DNA of 64,000 nt from Synechococcus sp. Tobar12-5m-g (GCF_024345415.1 NZ_JAGQBB010000013.1:20266-84265), one strand, 5' to 3'; counted from the stretch's first letter, positions 28,679 through 37,937 are shown. Translations and numbers: made by a program. The notes: a model not told the origin generated them from the letters alone.

Positions 28679-30471
28679 ACCCGATCAGCGACCAACCGAT
28701 GGGTGGTGGATGACACCATCACCTGGCAATGGTCGGTGATGGTTGTTTTGGCGAAGGATTCGATTCTGGAGGCGCAGTTGACGACATCACCGATGAGGCC
28801 GAACTCCCATCGTTCCGGGCTCCCGACCGACCCGGCGATGACCCAGCCGCTGTGCAAGCCGACCCGCAGTTGCAGCAAAGGTTGGCCTTCCAGCTTCAGG
28901 AATCCATTGAGTTGCCTGAGCTGTTCACGCATTGCGGAGGCCGAGTTGACGGCGGCGGTCGCGTCTTCGGCGACTCCCTGGCTGAGGGGGGCCCCAAACA
29001 CGGCCATCAGCCCATCCCCGGTGAACTTGTTGACGAGCCCACCGTGCATGTGAACCGATGACACCATCACGCCCATGCTCCTGTTCAGCCAGGTGAGCAA
29101 AGCATCTGGATCGAGGCGTTCGGCCAGGCGGCTGAAATGAGCGATGTCCGCGAACAGCACCGTGACGCACACCTGGCGGCCGGGGAATCGCCCGCCCTCC
29201 AGCAGTCCCTGCCGCTTGTCCAGAAGTTCGTGGGCCATGGCAGCCGAGGTGGTTTGACCAAGCAGGCGCTCCAGTTCGAGGCCTTGCCTTTGCTCTTCCA
29301 TGCCACGGCGGGTCCAGGCGGCGGCGGAGAAGGCTGCCAGGGCGGCCAGGGGCAGCGCGCCGTCAAACCAGACCCCTTGGCCCAGAGCCACGGCACCGGC
29401 GAGGGCAGCCAGGAGAGCCAAAGTGCCGACGGCCGCCAGGCTGCGGCGCAGGCTTCCGATCCCTTCTCCGAGGCCGATCCCGAGCCCCAGGCCCGCCAAC
29501 ACCAGAAGGGCATTCGCCCAGCCCGGTGCCGCCAATAGGCCGAAGGAATGGCTGCTCTCCTGGGCCAGCAGGGCTGCGGTGCGATGGGCGTGGATTTCAA
29601 CCCCCGGCATCGTGGCGAGGCCCCGTGCAGCGCCGAACCGGCTGAAGGGGACTCGGAAACTGTCTCGCAGGGAGGGCGCCAGATTGCCGATCAGCACGAT
29701 TTTCCCCCTCAGCTCGGCGGTGGGCACCCCTCCGCTGAGCAACAGACTCAGGCTCCAGGTCGGGAAACTTCCAGCCCGGTGAAAGGCCAACATTCTTTGC
29801 ACACCAGCATTGTCGAGGTCGGTGTAGCCACCGCCGGATTGCTCCAGGCCTGAAAGGTTCGAATCGCCGCGCTCAATTCGCTGCCGCAACAGGGTTTTGC
29901 CGGTGGCAACCTCCAGCAGACGCATCGGCAGGGTCACCCCCTCTGGGCCCAGTCCGCGCACATGGACCAGATCACGGCGCACCACACCATCCGGGTCAAT
30001 CGTCAGATCGATGTACGCACGTCGGTCTGGCGGGGTTCCCGGAATCGCACCGATCCGGTCAACCGCGCTGTACACCGACACCAGGCGGCCGTGGCTGGCT
30101 GCCAGGGAGCGGAGGCGTTCTTGGTGGATGCCGACACCAAGATCCCGATAGAGATCAAGACCGATGGCGCCGACGCCGGCCCGATCCAGACGCTCGATCG
30201 CCTCGGCCAACAAACCATCATCCAGGGGCCAGCCCAGTTTCCTCAGGTCCGCTTCCCCGATGCCGATGATGGCGATCGGCGTTTCCCGACCAGAGGGGGC
30301 GGCACGCCACTGGGTGACCAGATCGTAGAGAAGGAGATTCAGGCTCTCGCTGAGGTGAGCCTGACGGAGCGACACCAGCAGCACCAGGGCCGCGGCATAG
30401 GGAATCAGGCGCCGCAGGCGCTTCCAGGCAGGGCGCCCCGGAGTTGACCGATCCATCCACCTGGGGGCCAT
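28537..30471 (-). CDS. CHASE2-domain class III adenylate/guanylate cyclase
   Basis: A 644-residue receptor cyclase starting MAPRWMDRSTPGRPAW, 14 bases after the TpsB stop. An N-terminal membrane helix (LIPYAAALVLLVSL) leads to an extracytoplasmic CHASE2 sensor (IAIIGIGEADLRKLGWPLDD, later GKIVLIGNLAP), three C-terminal membrane helices (about residues 315-395), and the catalytic domain. Metal-binding Asp442 (LFADIAHF) and Asp486 (KFTGDGLM) are 44 residues apart, as in class III cyclases. The substrate lysine (NKF) and transition-state Asn/Arg (VVNCASR) are present. The adenine-selecting Asp/Thr position reads Gly (EFGLIGD). cAMP is the likelier product given the CRP context. Last gene of the TPS operon. 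Confidence 0.9.
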   Translation of the reverse strand: MAPRWMDRSTPGRPAWKRLRRLIPYAAALVLLVSLRQAHLSESLNLLLYDLVTQWRAAPSGRETPIAIIGIGEADLRKLGWPLDDGLLAEAIERLDRAGVGAIGLDLYRDLGVGIHQERLRSLAASHGRLVSVYSAVDRIGAIPGTPPDRRAYIDLTIDPDGVVRRDLVHVRGLGPEGVTLPMRLLEVATGKTLLRQRIERGDSNLSGLEQSGGGYTDLDNAGVQRMLAFHRAGSFPTWSLSLLLSGGVPTAELRGKIVLIGNLAPSLRDSFRVPFSRFGAARGLATMPGVEIHAHRTAALLAQESSHSFGLLAAPGWANALLVLAGLGLGIGLGEGIGSLRRSLAAVGTLALLAALAGAVALGQGVWFDGALPLAALAAFSAAAWTRRGMEEQRQGLELERLLGQTTSAAMAHELLDKRQGLLEGGRFPGRQVCVTVLFADIAHFSRLAERLDPDALLTWLNRSMGVMVSSVHMHGGLVNKFTGDGLMAVFGAPLSQGVAEDATAAVNSASAMREQLRQLNGFLKLEGQPLLQLRVGLHSGWVIAGSVGSPERWEFGLIGDVVNCASRIESFAKTTITDHCQVMVSSTTHRLVADRVQGAWKPRGMVPLDGRSEGLEAWELIDGASPEAPDNPSQDTGSRAGS

Positions 30472-30485
30472 GACGTCGGGCGGAA

Positions 30486-32201
30486 CTAGAAGCGATAGCT
30501 CAGCTTGGTGTAGATCCCGCTTCCGAGCAGCCAATCTCCCCAGAAGGGTCGCTGTTCGGTGCCGAACTGGTTGGACCAGCCCAACTCGACGAGCCAGCCC
30601 GATCGATTCACCCAGCGCAGCAGGAGCCCCCCGGCCCCGGCGCCGTCCGTGAGGGTTCCATCGGTTGTTTCGGTGCGGATTGCGCCCGCGCCGATGAACG
30701 GCACCAGCTGAAGCAGGGTCTGGCCCTGGCTCCAGATGCTCCAACTGAGTTCGGCCCTTCCGAGCAGGCCGCTGTCACCGCTGATCACCTGGCCGGGAAG
30801 GCCCCGCAGCCCGTTATCGCTGCCAAGGGCAAAGCCCATCGGGCCGGTGAGCGGTTGGAACGCAAGCTGGCCCGCGGCGCCGAGTTGGAGCTGCCAGCGG
30901 GGGGCAAGGGCCCAGGCCCCGTTGAGCTGGCCGCCGATGCTGCGGGCTTCTCCAGGTTGGATACCGAACGAGGCCAGGTAGTTCAGCTGGGCCGCGGTGC
31001 TGAGGCCGGCAATCCCCTGGAGCCCGTAGACACTGCCGCTCCAGGCGAAACCGGCACCGCGGCCCTCGGCGTTGATGCCCGCTCTCAGAAAGCCGGTGCG
31101 AAGCCAGCCTTCGCTCCCCCCGCCACCGATGGCGGGGAAGCTGGCTCCGGCCAGGTAGGCGTCGCTGCGACTGACGCTGAGACCGGCGAAGGCGGACCAG
31201 CGACTGGAAGGGGTTTCCCAAAGGGTGATCTCCAGTTGCCCCAGCAGCTGCAACTGGCGAAAGGAGAGCTGATCTGCTGGCGGGATCGCTTCGACAAGAG
31301 TGCGGCGACTCACCCCCAAGGCAGTTGTGAAGCCGAGGCGATCGCCCAGAGGCAGGCTGTAGCTGATCGAGCCGATGGTGTAGCCCAGGCTGGGCTTGGA
31401 ATCGGTGTTGATCTCACCGAACACCAGCAGGGTGTCACCGCCCAGGGCGAGATTGTTCTTCAGCAGGGTGGCCAGGCCCCGGAATTGGCCGCTGCCGCCA
31501 TTGCCGTCGTTGCGGAGGGCGACTTCTCCCTGTAGCGGCTCTGCAGCGGATTCGGCGTTGACCACCAGGACGGCCCGGGTGGAGTCGCCACCGAGCCGGT
31601 TGAGTTTGGCGTCCAGTTGGCCGACGCCGGAGAGTCGTTGAAGCCGTTGGATCGTGAGCTCGAGGCTGGGCAGGTGCAGAACGGTGCCCTGCAGCGGCAG
31701 CAGCAGCCGCTGCAGCCTTCGGGTCAGGCGTGGGCTGGTGCTGGTGATGTTGATTTCGACGATCCGCCCCTCGACCACTTCCAACACCCCTGGAAAAGGC
31801 GTGGCCAATGGATACACCCGGCTGTTGACGTAACCATCCAGCACGAGCCGGGTGGTGAGGGCGGCGGCACAGGCGCTCAGCCGCTCGGCGGGATAGGCGA
31901 TCGCGGCACAGGGAACCAGGATCCTCCTGAGTTCATCGGCTGTATAGCGGTCAAGCCCTTCGACCCGCGGCAGTCCCTGCGGATCTGCTCCACCGGGTTG
32001 GCGCCCCTGGGGGGGCTGCTGCTGAGGCTCCCTTGGCAGCCTGGGCTCCACCTGCTCGTTCGGCTGCTGAAGCTGCGGTATTGGCTGGCGTTGCTGGCCC
32101 GGGGCCTGGGGCGGCTGAACGATGCCGGAACCTGGCAAGCGCACCGGCCCCGGCTGAAGGGGCGGGGCGACGAGCTGGGCGAGCAGCTGCAGGGCGATCA
32201 A
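30486..32201 (-). CDS. TpsB/FhaC/ShlB-family outer-membrane transporter
   Basis: A 571-residue two-partner-secretion transporter. After a short hydrophobic N-terminus and a Pro/Gln-rich linker (about residues 15-75) come POTRA domains (LVLDGYVNSRVYPLATPFPG, VLEVVEGRIVEINI) and a C-terminal 16-strand barrel. The barrel includes the conserved DNGLRGLPG loop and ends in an aromatic residue (LSYRF), as outer-membrane barrels do. It would export the TPS exoprotein encoded upstream in the same operon. The start is a TTG that overlaps the previous gene's TGA (TTGA), indicating translational coupling. A cleavable signal peptide is not obvious with this start (MIALQLLAQLVAPP). Confidence 0.9.
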   Translation of the reverse strand: MIALQLLAQLVAPPLQPGPVRLPGSGIVQPPQAPGQQRQPIPQLQQPNEQVEPRLPREPQQQPPQGRQPGGADPQGLPRVEGLDRYTADELRRILVPCAAIAYPAERLSACAAALTTRLVLDGYVNSRVYPLATPFPGVLEVVEGRIVEINITSTSPRLTRRLQRLLLPLQGTVLHLPSLELTIQRLQRLSGVGQLDAKLNRLGGDSTRAVLVVNAESAAEPLQGEVALRNDGNGGSGQFRGLATLLKNNLALGGDTLLVFGEINTDSKPSLGYTIGSISYSLPLGDRLGFTTALGVSRRTLVEAIPPADQLSFRQLQLLGQLEITLWETPSSRWSAFAGLSVSRSDAYLAGASFPAIGGGGSEGWLRTGFLRAGINAEGRGAGFAWSGSVYGLQGIAGLSTAAQLNYLASFGIQPGEARSIGGQLNGAWALAPRWQLQLGAAGQLAFQPLTGPMGFALGSDNGLRGLPGQVISGDSGLLGRAELSWSIWSQGQTLLQLVPFIGAGAIRTETTDGTLTDGAGAGGLLLRWVNRSGWLVELGWSNQFGTEQRPFWGDWLLGSGIYTKLSYRF

Positions 32202-32833
32202 CGCCCAATGGTTGCTGCTGGTTCCGGAGCAGGGGCCTGCACTGGTGGCGGCAGCTTGTCCTTGGAGCTTTCTGATGGCTCAGCCTCAGCCACCAGGACG
32301 AAAGACGTTTCCAGAACATTCAAGGACGGATCAGCCGGTTCGATGGACAACGACCTGCCGCTGGCATCGGTGAATTCGGCGATGACGGTTCCCGGATTGC
32401 CCTCACTTCCGTAGGCCTCGGTGTCATTGCTGAAGCTCGCCAAAAGGCCGCGGCCGGGGAAGTAAACGAAAGGAATATGAGAACCCTGGCTTGGTAGCTC
32501 AACACCATCTTCGCGATTTAGAGGCAACCGGGCAATGAAGATCTTTTGGGAACCGGCCTCCAATGGCTTGCCATTGAAGATGATCCGCTGGTCATCAGGA
32601 TTGAAGACCAGCCTCGAATCCCCAGGTGAGAATCCCACCAATCTGGCGACGCCTGGCACGGGTTTGAGCGGGGTGACTTGACCTGGCAAGCGTGACCAAA
32701 ACAGGAGTGCAACAACCAGAAGAGCAATCAGTAGGCCAAGGGCGATGCAGAGAGGGTTTGGCCTGAAACTATTGTTCGGCTCGGAGGGAGTAGGGCCTGA
32801 GCTGCTCATGGATGTAAGGGGGTAATTCATCAT
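32198..32833 (-). CDS. Membrane-anchored periplasmic hypothetical protein of the TPS operon
   Basis: A 211-residue protein with a short N-terminal tail, one transmembrane helix (about residues 28-47, LCIALGLLIALLVVALLFW), and an extracytoplasmic beta-rich domain (VGFSPGDSRLVFNPDDQRI, PFVYFPGRGLLASFSND). The C-terminus is Pro/Ala-rich. The start directly abuts the stop of the previous gene and its stop overlaps the TTG start of tpsB, so it belongs to the operon. No family recognised; an accessory role in secretion or anchoring of the exoprotein is inference from position only. Confidence 0.75.
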   Translation of the reverse strand: MMNYPLTSMSSSGPTPSEPNNSFRPNPLCIALGLLIALLVVALLFWSRLPGQVTPLKPVPGVARLVGFSPGDSRLVFNPDDQRIIFNGKPLEAGSQKIFIARLPLNREDGVELPSQGSHIPFVYFPGRGLLASFSNDTEAYGSEGNPGTVIAEFTDASGRSLSIEPADPSLNVLETSFVLVAEAEPSESSKDKLPPPVQAPAPEPAATIGR

Positions 32834-33559
32834 TCAGGGGACAGGGATGATCGAACAACGATCTAGCCAATCTCCCGATGAATTTAGGATTCCGCCGCCA
32901 TAGGTGGTGGCACCCATGACGAACCCTCCCCCACTCGCATTCGCCTTCCAATAATAGAGACGTCGTAGGCAGTCAGCCGACTCCATCGCTCGATTGATGT
33001 AGACAGCATTGTTCGTGCCGGCGCCAAACGTAACCAAGTCTTTTTCGCTTGCAATTCCGGTTGTAGTTACTGCAAGGCAATCTGTGCTGCCTGATACGGT
33101 GCAAGAAGGCAGCCTGGTGATGCTTGTTTGGGCGGAGTTGCCCAGCACATAGGTGGTGGGTTGGCTGCCACCAGAAAAGGTGTTCGAGCCAATGTTGCCC
33201 ACCATGATATTAGGACCGACACCTGAACTGCCGTTACCAGTTCCATTCAAGGGAAGTCTGCCAGCCAAGGTAAGTCGAGTCACCTTGCCACCAAGTGAGA
33301 TGGATTGATTTGTTGAGACAGTAGCATCTTGGGGATGCCAGAACACATGGGTAATGGGTGGTTCACCTGTCGTTTGCAGACAACTTAGATCACCCGGGTC
33401 CCTAAACTTGCAGATCATTGCGGTGTTCGGTTGGGCCGCCAACCCTCGTTCCGGCAGAATGAGCCAAGCGATCGCCATCACGGCAAGCAGAGCGATACCG
33501 CGGCGTATCCAGCCTGGCAATAAGGAAGATAGCGGGGGAGCATTGGAGGGGTTCATCAT
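32834..33559 (-). CDS. Secreted Cys-containing hypothetical protein of the TPS operon
   Basis: A 241-residue protein starting MMNPSNAPPLSSLLPGW, with a signal peptide (IALLAVMAIAWLILPERGLA then AQP). The mature part is Gly/Ser/Thr-rich and beta-like (VTRLTLAGRLPLNGTGNG, TTYVLGNSAQTSITRL). It has eight cysteines, including the closely spaced CTVSGSTDC. The frame is open further upstream to 33721, but that would overlap the exoprotein gene. It lies 67 bases after that gene and directly abuts the next. It may be a pilin-like or surface protein; no family was recognised. GC content is low here (31/60 at 33001-33060). Confidence 0.75.
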   Translation of the reverse strand: MMNPSNAPPLSSLLPGWIRRGIALLAVMAIAWLILPERGLAAQPNTAMICKFRDPGDLSCLQTTGEPPITHVFWHPQDATVSTNQSISLGGKVTRLTLAGRLPLNGTGNGSSGVGPNIMVGNIGSNTFSGGSQPTTYVLGNSAQTSITRLPSCTVSGSTDCLAVTTTGIASEKDLVTFGAGTNNAVYINRAMESADCLRRLYYWKANASGGGFVMGATTYGGGILNSSGDWLDRCSIIPVP

Positions 33560-33626
33560 GTGGTTTGGTGCGAGCACATTTTTCTGGGGATAATACCAAG
33601 TAATGGCGGATAAATTGTGTTCATTG

Positions 33627-36600
33627 TTACCAAGGCCTGCCGGTGAGCAATACGCCTGCCCAGTAATACGGATGGGTGAGGCCTTGGGCATACCGCGCCT
33701 GATCACTGCGCGAGAGGTCACGGATCAGAACTTGACCACCAGGCCCGATAAGATCGGACCCGGACACTCTGATTTTGCCCCGCTGGAAGGCCCGGCGCGT
33801 GGCCTGCAGGGCCACGTCCTTGGTCATTCCCCCCCTCAGGTAACGGTAGAACTGGATGAAAAAGGCCGCGTTGCCGGCGTCGTCCACGGACCAGAGGGTA
33901 CCGAGTCCTGAATGGCCGCCAAAGGTGAGTGCCGCTCCAAGCAGGCCAAGCTCACTGCGCTCGTCGCCAAGTGCGGTTCGGCAGGCACTCAGGCTGACCA
34001 GATCCAGCCGGTTTGGCGTGCGCTTCCCAGCCTGGAGGCTGGCGAGATTGAATGCGCCGTTAGTGGTGTGGAGCGTACCAAGACCTGTTTGGCCGGAGCT
34101 TAGTTCCGCATGGGTAGCGATATGGATCTGGGAGTAGTTGGTGGTGTTGATCCGGGTACGAAGATTGGGCCCATTGAACGCATCATCGAGCAGTAGATCG
34201 GAGGGCTCGCCGGCGGAGATCTCCCCAAGTTCCTGTTTAACGAGAGGAAGTGGAACCAGGCCCGAACTGAACTTGCTCGCCCCGGCCAGGAGGATGCGCC
34301 GGGGAGTATCTCCTGGATCTGGAGAAGGCGTACTGAGATCGGTGAGGCCAAGGGAGGGAGTGATGGTGAGGGCAAAACGCTGACCGAAAAAGCTGGTTTC
34401 CGTGAGCGGAAGGGCAGCAAAGGGGATCGCCTGAAGCCTCCGATCCGCTGAAAGCAGAACCGAGGTAATCCGCTCCTTCTCCAACACGGGGAGAACATCC
34501 GCGAGCAGGAGTGAGGCGAGCTCACGGCCCTGCGGCGATTGCCCGGCCTGATCGAGCCATTCCATGCGGCTGAACTGTCGCTGCACGTTGCCAATGAGTT
34601 GATGGAGTGCCTCCTGGTTGACGCGGTGCTGCCAGCCCAGCAACGGACCGTGGGGAGGGATCAACACCACATCGATCAACACCTCGCCCGTTGGCAGGGG
34701 CCAGGCGTTGAACCTCAGGATGGCTGGGGAATAGGGCCTTCCGGGGCCGCCCTCTAATCCTGAGGGGGAAAGCGCCTGATGACGCCGATCGGCCTCGCTC
34801 GCCTGCAAGTTCTCCTGCAGCGTGGCCACGCTGGGTACCACGGTGTCTCGGCCGGATTCGAGGCCGAGAGCCTGGATGGTTGACTTCATGGCAAGGCTTT
34901 CTCCCCGCTCGAAGCTTTCCACCCCTTCGGGAACGCTCAGCAACCGCACCGGGTTTATCGGTGGCAGCGAGGGCCCCTGGGACATGATTGACGACCCCGC
35001 AGCAACGAGCCTTTCGCCTTCGCTGATGCTGCCCGCAGCAACCTCAGGTGTTGAGATGGCCTTAGTGATCCCTTCACCGCCAGGGGGGGGGATCACAACA
35101 GCGGTCACGGTCATCGTGGGTCCAGGGGCCAACCACCAGTTACGAGGTGGTTCCCAGGGGAACTCCACGGCATTCACTGAGGCCGAAGCGATCGAAGTTG
35201 CTGAAGGGATCACGGTAGAGTTACTAATCCCGTCTGGCGTGCTAGTGATCAATGTGATCTTCTGGTCAGGCTGACCACCTATAAGGGGGTTGTTGGTGAC
35301 GCCCCCCGGCTCAAGAACGATGGTGTACGCATTGACCAGGCCAGTCTCACGGCTCTGGTTCACAAGCCCTTCGGGACCGTCTAGAACGGTATCAACCGCC
35401 CTACCACCCTGGATTTGAATGGCTCCTAGATTATTGCGAAGTTGATCAAAGCTTACCTGGATTTGGTTGCCAACTTCTTCAGGCGAGCCGATACTGATCT
35501 GCAGGGAGCCTCCAGGAGTTAGCAGGAGGCCAGAGCCATCTGAAGTGGCCACTGCCGATCGCAGCTCAATGGAGCCCGTGGCTGCAGGATCCTGCGCTGT
35601 TGCTGTGCGTCCAGTCGTGATGGAGCTGTCGATGGCGATAATCGCCCCAAGGCCTGTGAGAGCCAATTGGCCGGCTGGAGCCAGGGTGCTTTGATCACCG
35701 CTGATGTTGAACCTGGTGTTGCTGATGGTTTGCTGACCTCGGCTGACTGCTCGAATTGCACCTTGAAAGCCGAACGGATCAGGCTGAAACGGGTATCCAA
35801 GATCTGGGGAGATTGGATTGCTGCTGCTCACATCGAGTGTGGCGTTAGCCAATGCGATGTTCGAGTTGCTGAAAAGGTCGATCCGGCCACCCCGCCCGAA
35901 GAAGTAAGTTGCATTTCCAAGAGCCTTGGGGGTGTTGAACAGGGTTCCACCGGTGCGTGCCGTCAGAGTCGATTCCTGATCGATGGTTAACCCTTCCTGA
36001 CGGTAAGCCGAGAGATTGAGGATCTGGATACTGCCGCCGAAGCTTTCAAGCTGACCACCGAGGCTCGGTGAGCTGTCGACACTCAGAACAGAGTGGTCTG
36101 TGACTTGAATACCCCCTTGGGAAATCACCCGAATCTTTCCACCCAGAACAGTAAATCCGGTGCCTGCATCAACTGCATTATCTGTGCCATCGGTTCGATC
36201 AGTGAAACGTATTATGGGACCACCTTCCTGGGAATCCACGAATGTGCGGTTCTCCAGCGGCCCGGCGGACGTGTGATACGGGGCATTCAACGTCGATCGT
36301 TGGATTGTGATGCCTTGCTTCTTTGAGTTGTTGAGAAGGGTAATTTCTCCTCCTGCAAAGTTACTGATTGTTGCCCACCCTGTTCTTCCTCCGGGGCCGG
36401 CCGGAAAATGGTCGCTCTCGGCAATCAGCTTGCTGTTGAAGAGAACAATTCCTGCAGCGCTGCTCAACCGCAGATCACCTGATCCCGCCCCTCCGCTGGC
36501 GCCCAACAGGGAGTCGGACAGTTTGATTCCTCCATTGTTGCCGTTGGACTGGAAGGCAAGGTTCCCCGCCAGATTGTGCGTCGCGTCGGCGCGGGCCACG

Positions 36601-37865
36601 CTGCGGCGGAAGTCAATCCCACCATCGGCAGCCAGCACCACATTGCCACTGGTGTCTGTAAGTTGAATCGCGCTGCGCGGCAGAGCTGGATTTGCCTCCA
36701 GCAGCGGCGTCAGAATTTGGGATGCGTTGAGAGACGATCCACTGACGAGGATGTCGCCCTTGGAGAACAGGCCGATTAGGGGGTCAGGGTCAGGTTGGGT
36801 CAGCGTCGCTCCGCTGTCGAAAACAACGGAGGTGATGGGAGAGCGGAGGTCTTCCAGCGTGTGAACACCCACATCCAAGCTGCTGTTGACCACCGACAGC
36901 GGTTGGTCGGGGTTCCAGCTTTCCAGGTGGATCAATCCCTTCGGCGCCAGGAGCGTGCTGTCAATCACCGAAACCTTGCCTGCCCTCAGGAACAATTGCT
37001 TGCCTTCAAGGTTGGATTGCTGCAACTGAAGGGCATCGATCGCCTGAAGATCGATCGCCCCGCGTTTGCCGGGCTGGCCAGATTTCAACTGGATGTCGTT
37101 CAGCTCGATCTGCTGCGCACCAAGTCGCAATCGGTCAAGTCCAGGTTCGGTGAGCGGCAGGTAACCCGCCGTGAGCAGGCTGTTGCTGCCGGCTTCGCTG
37201 CGAATGGCACCGTTGCCTGCCTCGAGAATCAGCGACCGGTCCACCGTCAACCTGCCTCCGGCCAACACGATCGACCCGTTTGTTGTCCCCAGCCCAAGGC
37301 TGTCCAGGGTTCCCAAGCTCGTTTTGAGCGCCTGCCAGCTCAGCTCCGGCGGTGCGGTCAGGGCAGCAGCTGCGGCGGCATCGGTGCTGAAGGCATCGAA
37401 AACGCCACTCTCACCAATCCTCAGGCCCGTGGAGGTGGAAAGCAACAGATTCGTGGTGTTCACCACCTTGGCTCCAGGCCCCAGCCAGATGCCGCCGGGC
37501 GAGAGCCAGAACAGGTTGGCCGGGGCCGAAAGACTCAGCGTCTTGTCGAGAAAGGTGCCGAGCCGGTCGCTGACCCCCACGATCACATTGGAGCGTCCCT
37601 GGGTATCGATGCCCACCCCGTTGATCCCGCCGCGGGTGTCAAACTGTTGGAAGCGATGAAACAAGTTGGGGCCTGCCGCAGTGCCGCCGCCGACGGAGCA
37701 GAAACCGCTGCTGCAACGGCCGTTCGTGGCGCCATTCACCTGGGTTCCCAGACCCCCTCCGACCACGTCGGCCAAGGCCGGAAAGGACACGAGGACCAGG
37801 GCGAGGGACCCGAAACGGAACCACCGAACTCCCAGGATGCCCTTTTGTGTCTTTCTCAGACGCAT
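33627..37865 (-). CDS. TPS-secreted haemagglutinin-like exoprotein with C-terminal CHAT protease domain
   Basis: A 1412-residue protein starting MRLRKTQKGILGVRWFRF, with a signal peptide ending near FPALA. The TPS domain follows (FHRFQQFDTRGG, NLFWLSPGGIWLGPGA, VVNTTNLLLS), the part recognised by TpsB. A long beta-helix-like stretch rich in short repeats (about residues 190-880) and a linker come next. The C-terminal 300 residues form a CHAT caspase-like domain with catalytic His1252 (HIATHAE) and Cys1295 (LSACRTA), ending HPYYWAGVLLTGRPW. First gene of the leftward operon with its own transporter and a CHASE2 cyclase. A CRP-type operator lies 57 bases upstream. Targets of such secreted proteases are unknown. 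Confidence 0.9.
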   Translation of the reverse strand: MRLRKTQKGILGVRWFRFGSLALVLVSFPALADVVGGGLGTQVNGATNGRCSSGFCSVGGGTAAGPNLFHRFQQFDTRGGINGVGIDTQGRSNVIVGVSDRLGTFLDKTLSLSAPANLFWLSPGGIWLGPGAKVVNTTNLLLSTSTGLRIGESGVFDAFSTDAAAAAALTAPPELSWQALKTSLGTLDSLGLGTTNGSIVLAGGRLTVDRSLILEAGNGAIRSEAGSNSLLTAGYLPLTEPGLDRLRLGAQQIELNDIQLKSGQPGKRGAIDLQAIDALQLQQSNLEGKQLFLRAGKVSVIDSTLLAPKGLIHLESWNPDQPLSVVNSSLDVGVHTLEDLRSPITSVVFDSGATLTQPDPDPLIGLFSKGDILVSGSSLNASQILTPLLEANPALPRSAIQLTDTSGNVVLAADGGIDFRRSVARADATHNLAGNLAFQSNGNNGGIKLSDSLLGASGGAGSGDLRLSSAAGIVLFNSKLIAESDHFPAGPGGRTGWATISNFAGGEITLLNNSKKQGITIQRSTLNAPYHTSAGPLENRTFVDSQEGGPIIRFTDRTDGTDNAVDAGTGFTVLGGKIRVISQGGIQVTDHSVLSVDSSPSLGGQLESFGGSIQILNLSAYRQEGLTIDQESTLTARTGGTLFNTPKALGNATYFFGRGGRIDLFSNSNIALANATLDVSSSNPISPDLGYPFQPDPFGFQGAIRAVSRGQQTISNTRFNISGDQSTLAPAGQLALTGLGAIIAIDSSITTGRTATAQDPAATGSIELRSAVATSDGSGLLLTPGGSLQISIGSPEEVGNQIQVSFDQLRNNLGAIQIQGGRAVDTVLDGPEGLVNQSRETGLVNAYTIVLEPGGVTNNPLIGGQPDQKITLITSTPDGISNSTVIPSATSIASASVNAVEFPWEPPRNWWLAPGPTMTVTAVVIPPPGGEGITKAISTPEVAAGSISEGERLVAAGSSIMSQGPSLPPINPVRLLSVPEGVESFERGESLAMKSTIQALGLESGRDTVVPSVATLQENLQASEADRRHQALSPSGLEGGPGRPYSPAILRFNAWPLPTGEVLIDVVLIPPHGPLLGWQHRVNQEALHQLIGNVQRQFSRMEWLDQAGQSPQGRELASLLLADVLPVLEKERITSVLLSADRRLQAIPFAALPLTETSFFGQRFALTITPSLGLTDLSTPSPDPGDTPRRILLAGASKFSSGLVPLPLVKQELGEISAGEPSDLLLDDAFNGPNLRTRINTTNYSQIHIATHAELSSGQTGLGTLHTTNGAFNLASLQAGKRTPNRLDLVSLSACRTALGDERSELGLLGAALTFGGHSGLGTLWSVDDAGNAAFFIQFYRYLRGGMTKDVALQATRRAFQRGKIRVSGSDLIGPGGQVLIRDLSRSDQARYAQGLTHPYYWAGVLLTGRPW

Positions 37866-37921
37866 TATTGGACCCATGAGAACTGTCCAGGCCAATCAAA
37901 GCAACTCCCCGCCGGGGTCGT

Positions 37922-37937
37922 TGTGATTAAGATCACA
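37922..37937. promoter_or_regulatory. CRP (SYCRP1-type) operator between exoprotein operon and crp gene
   Basis: A perfect TGTGA-TTAAGA-TCACA, extended to the palindrome TTGTGAT-TAAG-ATCACAA. It is centred 65 bases upstream of the exoprotein ATG and about 145 bases upstream of the divergent CRP-family gene. It could control the operon, autoregulate the regulator, or both. Functional status is inferred. Confidence 0.8.
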
